Shown piece by piece: positions 53,560-60,416 of a stretch of 64,000 nt of DNA (positions within the stretch are counted from its first letter, which is position 1; each line of letters starts with the position of its first letter). The DNA comes from UBA6107 sp964533735. Lineage in GTDB: Bacteria > Chloroflexota > Anaerolineae > Anaerolineales > Anaerolineaceae. The position numbers and the translations under genes are program-made. Location: positions 186,001 to 250,000 of the forward strand of contig CAZHMD010000002.1 of the NCBI GenBank assembly GCA_964533735.1. The letters are read 5' to 3'. Below the pieces are notes generated by a model. The model had not been told where the DNA came from. It searched no databases and saw only the letters and a list, made by a program, of their open reading frames with translations.

Positions 53560-53601
53560 ATTGTAGCAATCTAATTGTACAAACTCCATGACATTAATCA
53601 A
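53560..53601 (-). promoter_or_regulatory. FNR/DNR-type box at -41.5 with -10 box, oxidase operon promoter
   Basis: On the minus strand TTGAT-TAAT-GTCAT (53588-53601) resembles FNR (TTGAT-N4-ATCAA) and DNR/NNR (TTGAT-N4-GTCAA) sites with one mismatch to the latter. A TACAAT -10 box is at 53560-53565. The centre of the box is 29.5 bases upstream of the first -10 base, that is at -41.5, the exact class II activator position. Predicted start about 53553; ATG at 53516. Confidence 0.62.
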
Positions 53602-53615
53602 GTGGGTGAGAGAAA

Positions 53616-53624
53616 TGATATAAT
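53616..53624 (+). promoter_or_regulatory. Extended -10 promoter of the tRNA
   Basis: TG-A-TATAAT (53616-53624), an extended -10 element, 14 bases before the tRNA 5' end at 53639. No good -35 is seen. It shares the 120-base intergenic region with the divergent oxidase promoter. Confidence 0.5.
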
Positions 53625-53638
53625 TTGCCTGTCCGATA

Positions 53639-53711
53639 GGACCCGTAGCTCAGTGGTTAGAGCGCGCGGCTCATAACCGCTTGGTCGCAGGTTCGATCCC
53701 TGCCGGGTCCA
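53639..53711 (+). tRNA. tRNA with CAU anticodon (elongator Met, possibly Ile2)
   Basis: Cloverleaf visible by eye: acceptor GGACCCG/CGGGTCC with discriminator A, D-arm GCTC...GAGC, anticodon loop CTCATAA (CAU), T-arm GCAGG-TTCGATC-CCTGC. The first acceptor pair is Watson-Crick and the anticodon stem lacks three G:C pairs in a row, so it is not an initiator tRNA. The mature CCA end is only partly encoded (A, then CCT). tRNA-Ile2 also has CAU before lysidine modification, so identity needs a classifier. Its 3' end is repeated downstream. Confidence 0.9.
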
Positions 53712-53910
53712 CCTTCCATTGCCAATTTACATTTTGGTCGCAGGCACCCGGAGGGGTGTAATATTCCCCTCTCGCTCCGCTCGGGGGTGCAACAACCGCT
53801 ACGATCCCTGCCAGGTCCACCTTCCATTGCCAATTTACATTTTGGTCGCAGGCACCATTTACCCACAGGGCACTCCGCGGGTGTAATAATTCGATCCCTG
53901 CCGGGTCCAC
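53694..53910 (+). repeat. Tandem copies of the tRNA 3' end with a 55-bp direct repeat
   Basis: The last bases of the tRNA (CGATCCCTGCCGGGTCCAC) occur three times: 53694-53712, 53802-53820 (one change) and 53892-53910. The first two belong to a 55-bp direct repeat, 53694-53748 and 53802-53856, 108 bases apart. Each unit ends with TTGGTCGCAGG, which is the tRNA variable loop and T-stem. After it a GC-rich insert of 57 or 39 bases precedes the next CGATCCC, exactly where the tRNA T-loop would be. The outermost copy abuts the tRNA terminator. This looks like repeated small insertions using the tRNA 3' end as target. Confidence 0.75.
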
Positions 53911-53914
53911 AAAA

Positions 53915-53947
53915 CCATTGAAAAGGTTTTTTCAATGGCTTTTTATT
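53915..53947 (+). terminator. Rho-independent terminator of the tRNA transcript
   Basis: A 10-bp stem (CCATTGAAAA at 53915-53924, TTTTCAATGG at 53929-53938) with a 4-base loop, then CTTTTTATT. It begins 4 bases after the third tRNA-3'-end copy, which suggests that this copy marks the original tRNA end. Confidence 0.8.
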
Positions 53948-54267
53948 AAATAGATCGAAATCCTCTTTCAATAAATTGTTTTTGTTTTATTTTAAAAGTG
54001 GGAACGAATGGAAAGCGAATGTTTTTTGACTTCAAAAAGTAGCAAAGCGGTTCGAATTGTTTCCTTGAATCAAAAAGATTCAATTAGAATACTTACCCAT
54101 TAACCTGAGAATATTTGGCGGCATTGCAACACACATTATAGCACATAAGTTCTATAATTGTCAAGTGTTTTTAGAAATTTTAAGGTAACTCATAATTTTG
54201 GGCGGTTAACCGATTTTCTTTTTTAGCGAGGACTTTGTATAATTATTTGGATGGGGAGGGAAAGCAA
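53948..54267. other. AT-rich region without recognisable gene
   Basis: 320 bases with low GC between the tRNA terminator and a small gene. I see stop codons in all frames, no recognisable protein remnant, and one TATAAT at 54238-54243 that may serve the gene starting at 54268. Confidence 0.5.
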
Positions 54268-54531
54268 ATGTTCAACCTTTTTATGAAGAAGCTCGCCACG
54301 GATACATCAGCAGAAGAGATCAGCAGGATCAAGACGCTCCTGGCGCATAACAGCATCAAGTTTGAGGTGATGATCGCCCGCGGAGGAACGGGGTCAAGGT
54401 ATGAGAGCCACACCAATCTGCGGTCCAGCCCGGTGATGCATGGGATAGCCCCTGAACCGGTGTTCATTTACACAGTTTACGTGAAGCACAAAGACTATGC
54501 CCGTGCCAGGCAGTTGGTTTTAGGGGCGTAG
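54268..54531 (+). CDS. Small DUF2007-like protein
   Basis: 87 residues from the ATG at 54268 (GGAGG 8 bases before). Pattern: NLFMKKLATDTSAEEISRIK, TLLAHNSIKFEVMI, and the end FIYTVYVKHKDYARARQLVLG, which resembles the DUF2007/putative signal-transducing fold where a helix selects residues and the closing strand and helix read VxxxDxxxAxxLL. The gene stands alone. Assignment is tentative and no function is known. Confidence 0.5.
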   Translation: MFNLFMKKLATDTSAEEISRIKTLLAHNSIKFEVMIARGGTGSRYESHTNLRSSPVMHGIAPEPVFIYTVYVKHKDYARARQLVLGA

Positions 54532-54556
54532 TTTTTTAAATAAGCGAACAATTATT

Positions 54557-54616
54557 GGTGGGTTTTCAACCCACCCTACCCGCTTAGTACCAAGAGTGGT
54601 GCGGCAGTGCCGCACC
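54557..54616. repeat. Two REP-like palindromes followed by CCTAC
   Basis: GGTGGGTT-TTC-AACCCACC (54557-54575) and GGTGCGGCA-G-TGCCGCACC (54598-54616) are perfect inverted repeats, each directly followed by CTACCC or CTACAC. Paired short palindromes with a shared CCTA flank are typical of REP elements spread by RAYT transposases. The first could also act as a terminator for the small gene ending at 54531 although it lacks a U-run. Confidence 0.6.
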
Positions 54617-54664
54617 CTACACACTTTGATGACATACATATTTCTGCCTATAAGGAGTCAAAAA

Positions 54665-55024
54665 ATGTCAGATAGCTGTTCTTTTCTTCACAAAAAACAC
54701 GTCTTGGAAGCAAAAGTAACAGGTTCCAACCTACCGTTAATTCGATGTTTAAGGTGTCGACGCCAATGGGATCACTACGGCTACGAAAGAATTCCATCCT
54801 TATTCAAAAGCTGGAAAGCATGGGAGGCTTCAGCAAGCACTCTTTCTCAATCACCTGAATACGGACTTTCCAAATTCATCACTTTGCATGCGGATGAACT
54901 TAATCCCGTGCTGGTAGAGTATGTTATCAAATCACTCAAAATACAGGATAAGGATACAATCGTTGCACTTCGTGAGATGGGGAAGGAAAAGCGATTTAAT
55001 ATTGCCAATCAGCTGTTCAAATAA
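54665..55024 (+). CDS. Hypothetical protein with N-terminal zinc-knuckle-like cysteines
   Basis: 119 residues from the ATG at 54665 (AAGGAG 6 bases before). The N-terminus contains C5, H9, H12 and later RCLRCRRQW, spaced as a possible zinc-binding site; the rest is helical and charged (PVLVEYVIKSLKIQDKDTIV). I do not recognise a family. It stands between REP-like palindromes and a decayed region, in a segment that looks recently disturbed. Confidence 0.6.
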   Translation: MSDSCSFLHKKHVLEAKVTGSNLPLIRCLRCRRQWDHYGYERIPSLFKSWKAWEASASTLSQSPEYGLSKFITLHADELNPVLVEYVIKSLKIQDKDTIVALREMGKEKRFNIANQLFK

Positions 55025-55347
55025 AAAGTGACCTGCCCCCAAAAACTGATCCAAGAAATAGTGGGTAATAATTAGAAAACTAGAATCGAAATTATTTAGA
55101 AATAAATGATTGTGAATTATTGAACCCAAATCGGAATTGAGTATTTATCCGCTTGGTCGCAAGCTCCACACCCCTTGAAGTCAAAACCTAATCACTTGCT
55201 CACTTGATGATCTGAAAGAGGCTGCTTTCGTCCTCCGTCCAGAGGCGGATAGCTGGAGAGACAACCTCCCCCTGCAGGCATTACTCAAAATTCCATTTTG
55301 ATTGTAAAATTTAGCCAGTCTCCGGAAATTCATGGGGGAAATCTATT
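55025..55347. other. Intergenic region with tRNA-like and pseudogene fragments
   Basis: 323 bases without an intact gene. CCGCTTGGTCGCA at 55149-55161 repeats 13 bases of the tRNA (53677-53689). A protein remnant lies at 55200-55277 on the minus strand (listed separately). Confidence 0.55.
55200..55277 (-). pseudogene. C-terminal remnant of a spermidine-synthase-like paralog
   Basis: On the minus strand the last codons read VVSPAIRLWTEDESSLFQII then K and a TGA stop at 55200-55202. The intact neighbour at 56667-58751 ends AIKLWTDDYSNLFQIIR. The shared ending shows a former second copy of that gene of which only about 25 codons survive; an in-frame stop lies just upstream. Confidence 0.7.
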
Positions 55348-56637
55348 TTGGCTAAACACTTCAGGATCCCCTTTACCCAGCTTAATTATGAAGCGTGGAA
55401 ACGCCTGGTCATTACGGCTATTTGCGCGTTCTATCTGCTGCACATCGGCTACGGCATTATCAAGGGCAATTTTTTACCGGATTTTGGCGGGGACTACCTG
55501 GCTTTTTGGAGCGCGGGGAAGATCGCGGACGAAAAAGGCTACGCGTTCATTTATGATGCCGAAGAGCAAAGAAAAACGCAAATGGCCGAACTTGAAGCGT
55601 ACGACGCGCTTTCAGGAGCGTCCTTAAGACCCGCGCCAATACTGCCGATCTTTGTCATTCCGTTCCAGTACCTCTCCAGATTGAACTCCAGAAGCGGATA
55701 CCTGTTATGGACGGTGATCAACCTGGCGGCGTTGATCGGGTACCTGGTCTTCTTTCAACGGAAAATCCGCGGGGAAAATCAAACATCAGCAAGCGTTAAA
55801 AACATCCTGTTTCTGACGTTAATCTCATTCCCTGTTTTTGCCAATTTCGTGCAGGGGCAGGTTAAGGTGCTGCTTGTGATCTGCATGGGCGAGTTTTTGC
55901 GGGCGGCACTCTCCAAAAAACCGCTGCCGGCGGGCGCATGGTTGGGGGGATTGCTGTTGAATCCCCAGTTGTTAATCCTCATCATCCCCAGCCTCTTTCT
56001 GCTGCGAAACTGGAAGGTGCTCTGCGGGTTCGCGGTTACTTCAATTGGGGTGCTTGGGGGATCCCTGCTGCTATCCGGTTTCGAGGGGATGAGCTCCATG
56101 GCGAACTTGTGGACGAACAATATGCCAGGGATGAGCCCGCAAACCATGATGAATTGGCGCATGCTGGGACTGCAGCTCAATTATTATTTTAATTCTTCGT
56201 TTGGGTGGGTGATTTCGGGGATAGGGGTAATCTTTACACTGCTCCTTTGCATCAAAATACTGAGGCATAAGGCGCCATTGGGATCAGCGGAATGGGTTGT
56301 GGCGGTGGCGGGGATAATGGCGGCCACCTGCGCCGTCACCTGGCACTCGAATATCCCCATGGCGATGGTGCTCATCCCGTTCCTGATATTCCTCTTTGAG
56401 AGAAAATTGTTTTCGGACAAACTGGTTTTCTTCTGGGTATGCCTGACGCCGCTCGTTTTTATAGCAGAGTACATGCTGGGATTCATCATCCTAACAGGGG
56501 TACTCCCGGACAATTTGGTGTTCACATCATTAATGGGAATAAGCGGTTTAATATTGAATTTGCTGCTTACGGTCGCAGTTTTCAGGCGCTTAAAAGCAAT
56601 CCAACCCGTTGATCAAACATCACCAGCGTCCATTTAA
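55348..56637 (+). CDS. GT87-like (DUF2029) membrane glycosyltransferase
   Basis: 429 residues, about ten membrane segments. PDFGGDYLAFWSAGKIADEKG early in the protein and VIPFQYLSRLNSRSGYLLW are hallmarks of DUF2029/GT87 polyprenol-phosphate mannosyltransferase-type proteins: DxxxFWxAG follows the first helix. Start is TTG at 55348 (GGGGGAA 7 bases upstream); no better ATG exists before the conserved region. Likely adds sugars to lipid-linked glycans outside the membrane. Converges with the spermidine-synthase-like gene. Confidence 0.78.
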   Translation: MAKHFRIPFTQLNYEAWKRLVITAICAFYLLHIGYGIIKGNFLPDFGGDYLAFWSAGKIADEKGYAFIYDAEEQRKTQMAELEAYDALSGASLRPAPILPIFVIPFQYLSRLNSRSGYLLWTVINLAALIGYLVFFQRKIRGENQTSASVKNILFLTLISFPVFANFVQGQVKVLLVICMGEFLRAALSKKPLPAGAWLGGLLLNPQLLILIIPSLFLLRNWKVLCGFAVTSIGVLGGSLLLSGFEGMSSMANLWTNNMPGMSPQTMMNWRMLGLQLNYYFNSSFGWVISGIGVIFTLLLCIKILRHKAPLGSAEWVVAVAGIMAATCAVTWHSNIPMAMVLIPFLIFLFERKLFSDKLVFFWVCLTPLVFIAEYMLGFIILTGVLPDNLVFTSLMGISGLILNLLLTVAVFRRLKAIQPVDQTSPASI

Positions 56638-56666
56638 GACGGCTTAATAGAGGCTGCTGCAATCCA

Positions 56667-58751
56667 TTACCTGATGATCTGGAAGAGATTGCTGTAATCG
56701 TCCGTCCATAATTTGATAGCGGTTTGATACCCATCCATCCTGTCCAATTTATCCGCGAGCGCGGGCGCTTCGAAGAGCTGCGGATTGCGGGTGAGCAGCA
56801 CCCAAATGGATGGGAACGCGGAGGGGTTATCCACGGGCTGACCATATAAGACGGCCATCTCCAGGTCGTAGAACTGCGCCAACTGCCAGAAGACGGGTTT
56901 GAAATCAAGGTGATTGTTGCTGATATTGGCAGCGATCAAGCCGTCAGGCGCGAGGTTTTGCAGATAGATGGCGAAAGCCTGGCGGGTAACCAGGTGAACC
57001 GGGGGGGCGTCTCCGCTGAAGGTATCCAGAACAAGGATATCAAAATCATTTTTGAGACCTGAGTCTAATTCGTTCTCCAGGGAAATGCGCGCGTCGCCCA
57101 GGATGATATCGGTGTCAGCCTGACTGTCTTCAATGAACGAGTAAAAACCGCCATCGCCGTTCGCCAGGTCAACAATAACCGGATTGATCTCGTAAAGGCG
57201 GTAATAATCCCCGGGCTGACCATAAGCCGCCAGGGTGCCGATGCCCAAACCGAGGACTCCCACGCGCAGACCATTTCCATAATGGGGATTGCTCATGATC
57301 GCCAGCCCAACACCGCTCTCCCGGCTGTAGTAACTGGTGGGAGTGTCGCGCAAATTCGCATCCAGCCATTGGAACCCGTGAATGGTGGTGCCATGCACGA
57401 GCACATTGGCCTTGTGTTGTTCGGCGCCAAATTCCTTCTGCAGGACATTGACCACGCCGTAGAAATTCCTGCTGGCGAAGAGATCTTTGCTGGTTGAAAA
57501 GAAAACCAGGTAAATGACTGAACTTGTAACCACCATTGCCATGATCCCGATGAGAACACGGTATATGGAAGCTGACCTTGTTTGCGCCCGCGGAAAGGAT
57601 AAGATGACAAGCATTATCCCGACGAAAGCCAGCCCGATCTTAAACTCCCAATAGCCGCGGAAAATGAACGGGGCGATGAGATTGACGATTATCCCGCCGA
57701 TGGCGCCGCCGATGGAGACCATAAGGTAAAAACGGGTAAGATGCGAGGCATGCGGACGAAGGGCATACAGTTCCCCGTGACAGATCATGGTGATGGTAAA
57801 CAGCAGGAAGTTGTAAATGATTATCTGAATAACGTAGTTGGTTAGCGGATTAAGGTAGATATAGATCAAACCGCCGACCGCCAGCGAAAATAAAATGGTA
57901 AAGATCTGGCGCTGGTACCAGCGCTTGCTTGAAAATGCCAGAACAAATGAAAACAGGTAGATGCCCAGGGGAAGGACCCAGAGGAAGGGGATCACCGCCA
58001 CCTGTTGGGCAATCTCATTGGTTACAGCCAAGAACATGAGGCAAGCCAACGCACTCAAGACGATCCACAGGAACTGGCTGCCTTTTTTGAGTTTTTGCGT
58101 GACCTCAGGAATTGGGTCGTTTTCAACAGGGGTTGTCGCCTGGACATTGCGCTTTAGCTGGAGGGCGTTATAAGCAGCAATGAGCACGAAGAGGAGGTAA
58201 CCGCCTGCCCAAATCCAACCCTGGCTTTGAATAGTGAGCATGGGTTCGATGACGACCGGGTAGAGGATCAACCCAAGGAGGGAACCGATATTGGACAGCG
58301 CATACAGCCAGTAAGGGGAACGCCCGGGGTTTTTGCGGCTAAACCAGGCCTGCATAAGCGGGCTATTGGTGGATAAGACAAAGAACGGCAGCCCCACGCT
58401 GATGGTGAGGAGGAAAAAAATGTAAAGGAAGGGGGAGGTGATACTCTCAGGCTTCCAGGCTGAGGCCGGCGTGATGGGCGAAGGCCAGACGTTCCATAAA
58501 TAAATGACCAGGCAAACAGAAATCCCCATGAGGATGAGGTGAATGATGGTCTGCCTTTGAGTGGTTTTTCGTTTTACCAGCCAATTGGCATAAGCATAAC
58601 CGCCCGTGAGGGCGATCTCAAAAAAGAGCATCGCGGAGGTCCAGACCGACGGGGTGCCGCCAAACCAGGGGAGCAGGGTTTTTGAAATGATGGGCTGGAT
58701 TTGGAAGAGAAGGAAAGCGGAGAGGAAAATGGAAAGCGCGAAGTTGAGCAT
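56667..58751 (-). CDS. Fused MFS-like/spermidine synthase-like protein
   Basis: 694 residues. Residues 1-410 carry about twelve membrane segments (SIFLSAFLLFQIQPIISKTLLPWFGG start, LYALSNIGSLLGL). Residues about 420-694 form a SAM/decarboxy-SAM-binding Rossmann domain: GVLGLGIGTLAAYGQPGDYYRLYEINP, ILGDARISLE, FDILVLDTFSGDAPPVHLVT. The Asp in the latter motif fits the aminopropyltransferase fold, but fused members are of unproven activity and some are called spermidine synthase-like only by fold. AAGGTGG precedes the ATG. A decayed second copy of its end lies at 55200. Confidence 0.85.
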   Translation of the reverse strand: MLNFALSIFLSAFLLFQIQPIISKTLLPWFGGTPSVWTSAMLFFEIALTGGYAYANWLVKRKTTQRQTIIHLILMGISVCLVIYLWNVWPSPITPASAWKPESITSPFLYIFFLLTISVGLPFFVLSTNSPLMQAWFSRKNPGRSPYWLYALSNIGSLLGLILYPVVIEPMLTIQSQGWIWAGGYLLFVLIAAYNALQLKRNVQATTPVENDPIPEVTQKLKKGSQFLWIVLSALACLMFLAVTNEIAQQVAVIPFLWVLPLGIYLFSFVLAFSSKRWYQRQIFTILFSLAVGGLIYIYLNPLTNYVIQIIIYNFLLFTITMICHGELYALRPHASHLTRFYLMVSIGGAIGGIIVNLIAPFIFRGYWEFKIGLAFVGIMLVILSFPRAQTRSASIYRVLIGIMAMVVTSSVIYLVFFSTSKDLFASRNFYGVVNVLQKEFGAEQHKANVLVHGTTIHGFQWLDANLRDTPTSYYSRESGVGLAIMSNPHYGNGLRVGVLGLGIGTLAAYGQPGDYYRLYEINPVIVDLANGDGGFYSFIEDSQADTDIILGDARISLENELDSGLKNDFDILVLDTFSGDAPPVHLVTRQAFAIYLQNLAPDGLIAANISNNHLDFKPVFWQLAQFYDLEMAVLYGQPVDNPSAFPSIWVLLTRNPQLFEAPALADKLDRMDGYQTAIKLWTDDYSNLFQIIR

Positions 58752-58787
58752 GGGACCACCTTGTTCCTGTTTTTGTGGATTAATTTT

Positions 58788-58793
58788 ATTATA
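58788..58793 (-). promoter_or_regulatory. -10 box of the spermidine-synthase-like gene
   Basis: TATAAT on the minus strand 36 bases before the ATG at 58751; no clear -35 at 17 bases. Weak evidence only. Confidence 0.35.
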
Positions 58794-58897
58794 CCCATTG
58801 GAACGTATTCACAGCTTTCCGGGCTACCAATTTAACAAGAATGTATACTGCTGACGTGATGCTGTCTGCGGTTGATCACCGAAATATCTCCGGCGTT

Positions 58898-58903
58898 TAT
58901 AAT
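58898..58903 (+). promoter_or_regulatory. -10 box of the phospholipase-C-like gene
   Basis: TATAAT 32 bases before the ATG at 58936; TTGATC at 58872-58877 is 20 bases upstream, too far for a standard -35. Confidence 0.35.
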
Positions 58904-58935
58904 CAGGACATGAGTTGATTACTGTGGAGGGAAAC

Positions 58936-59685
58936 ATGGCAACCTGGATCGTGCATTTACGCATCGCGGAAGCAATCCTCGAAACAATCCCGGGGCTGGA
59001 TGCCGCGAGCTTCGCGGTGGGGAACATTGCCCCTGACTCAGGCATGCCGGACGAAAAATGGGAAACTTTCACCCCGCCCGGAGAAGTGACGCACTTCAAA
59101 CTATCCGGCAATGAGAGTTTTGAGCTGGCGGATTTGACTTACCAGCGGCTATACCTGGCAGACCTGCCCTGGCCGGGAACTGACGCCGCGCGCTATTCCT
59201 TCCTGCTGGGGTATTTCTGCCATATTGTCACAGACAACCTTTGGTACCAGTGGATCGGTGAACCCACCCAGAAGCGTTTCAAAGCCAACTTCGAAGCTGA
59301 CAAGGACTTCATCTGGGAGGTCAAGAAAGACTGGTACGGGCTTGATTTTGAATACGTGCGCAGCCATCCAGATTCAATCTATTGGCGGGTGTTCATGGAA
59401 TGCGATTACCCGGTGAACTACCTGGATTTCCTGCTGCCGGAGGGAGTGCGGCAGCGCATCGCGCATATCAAGACCTATTACCAGCGAGAGGATGAGCACG
59501 CGCGTGAAGTGATCAACCGTGAAAGGGTTTACCTGACGCGGACACAGGTGGAGCAGTTCGTTTCAGGCGCGGCGGCGCTGCTCGCGTACTGGTTCGCAAA
59601 CCAGGTGCAACTGGAACCTGTTGAAAAGGCAACCTCCATCCTCGAGATCGTTGATCCCCGGCAGTTTTGCGAAATGACCCTGTAA
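58936..59685 (+). CDS. Zinc-dependent phospholipase C-like protein
   Basis: 249 residues, no signal peptide. MATWIVHLRIAEAIL, FAVGNIAPDSGMPDE, THFKLSG and FLLGYFCHIVTDNLWY place histidines and aspartates as in the zinc-dependent PLC/S1-P1-nuclease-like family, where they hold three zinc ions. Stand-alone cytoplasmic members of this family are common in Firmicutes and Chloroflexi and lack demonstrated substrates. ATG at 58936 has GGAGG 5 bases before; the longer reading from 58915 is not supported. Confidence 0.75.
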   Translation: MATWIVHLRIAEAILETIPGLDAASFAVGNIAPDSGMPDEKWETFTPPGEVTHFKLSGNESFELADLTYQRLYLADLPWPGTDAARYSFLLGYFCHIVTDNLWYQWIGEPTQKRFKANFEADKDFIWEVKKDWYGLDFEYVRSHPDSIYWRVFMECDYPVNYLDFLLPEGVRQRIAHIKTYYQREDEHAREVINRERVYLTRTQVEQFVSGAAALLAYWFANQVQLEPVEKATSILEIVDPRQFCEMTL

Positions 59686-59757
59686 AGTCTTTCCCACAAC
59701 CTGTGATATGTCAGCGCCCGCGAAGTAAGGCGAATGGCGAATGGCTGCGGGGACACT

Positions 59758-59765
59758 GGTATAAT
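59758..59765 (+). promoter_or_regulatory. Extended -10 promoter giving an apparently leaderless mRNA
   Basis: TG-G-TATAAT ends at 59765 and the ATG of the exonuclease gene is at 59773, 7 bases later, where transcription should start. No Shine-Dalgarno sequence fits between. Confidence 0.55.
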
Positions 59766-59772
59766 CCAGGCG

Positions 59773-60330
59773 ATGCTTGAAGAATTGTTCATCTGCGTGG
59801 ATGTGGAAACAGCCGGACCGACGCCCGGGCAATTTGCGCTGCTTTCCATCGGCGCGTGCCTGGTGGATGACCCCACGGTCACATTTTATGCTGAGCTGCA
59901 GCCGGACAGTGAAACCACCTCCCCCGAAGCGATGGCAATTCACGGGTTGAGCCTGGAAGACCTTAAGCAAAACGGTCTCCCGCCGCAGGAAGCCATGCGA
60001 AAATTTGCCGCGTGGGTGAAAGGGGTTACCCCTGAAACGCACAAAGCCATCTTCGTGGCGCTCAACGCCCCCTTTGATTGGATGTTCATCAATGAATACT
60101 TCCAGCGCTACCTGGGCGAAAATCCCTTTGGTCACAGCGCCCTGGATATAAAAGCCTACTTTATGGGGCAAACCGGGGTTAACTGGGGAGAAACCTCTCT
60201 CAAGCACATTTCTTCCCATTTCCTTGAGGAGCATCCACTGGCGCACAATGCGCTGACAGACGCCCTGGAGCAAGCTGAAATTTTCCGCAAGATACTGGCA
60301 CAGAGTCCCAAATACAATCGGGCTGATTAA
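59773..60330 (+). CDS. DEDDh 3'-5' exonuclease
   Basis: 185 residues. FICVDVETAGPTPGQ supplies D10 and E12, NAPFDWMFIN the third acidic residue and HNALTDALEQ the catalytic His and last Asp: all four DEDDh residues are present. AMAIHGLSLEDL is the usual substrate loop. Such stand-alone proteins resemble the proofreading epsilon subunit or RNase T and trim DNA or RNA ends. ATG at 59773 chosen because MLEELFIC starts the fold; the reading from 59734 overlaps the promoter. Confidence 0.85.
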   Translation: MLEELFICVDVETAGPTPGQFALLSIGACLVDDPTVTFYAELQPDSETTSPEAMAIHGLSLEDLKQNGLPPQEAMRKFAAWVKGVTPETHKAIFVALNAPFDWMFINEYFQRYLGENPFGHSALDIKAYFMGQTGVNWGETSLKHISSHFLEEHPLAHNALTDALEQAEIFRKILAQSPKYNRAD

Positions 60331-60365
60331 TCGTCAACTCCAGGCAGACAATCCCCTTACAATTT

Positions 60366-60373
60366 GCTATACT
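60366..60373 (+). promoter_or_regulatory. Probable extended -10 promoter
   Basis: TGC-TATACT about 44 bases before the ATG at 60417, in the 86-base gap after the exonuclease. Weak -35. Confidence 0.35.
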
Positions 60374-60416
60374 GCTATTTAATTAACCGTTGTGTTATTG
60401 CACAGGAGGTTTACTC

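Noticed and set aside
53694..53910. Possible CRISPR array
   Set aside because: Only two full repeats (55 bp) and one partial one, spacers of unequal length, repeat derived from a tRNA, and no cas genes.
53657..53971. Minus-strand frames over the tRNA and its repeats (79 and 104 codons)
   Set aside because: They only translate the tRNA-derived repeats, giving internally repeated peptides, and cross the tRNA and its terminator.
54557..54575. Rho-independent terminator for the small gene ending at 54531
   Set aside because: The stem is good but followed by CTACCC instead of a T-run, and a second palindrome with the same flank suggests a REP-type repeat.
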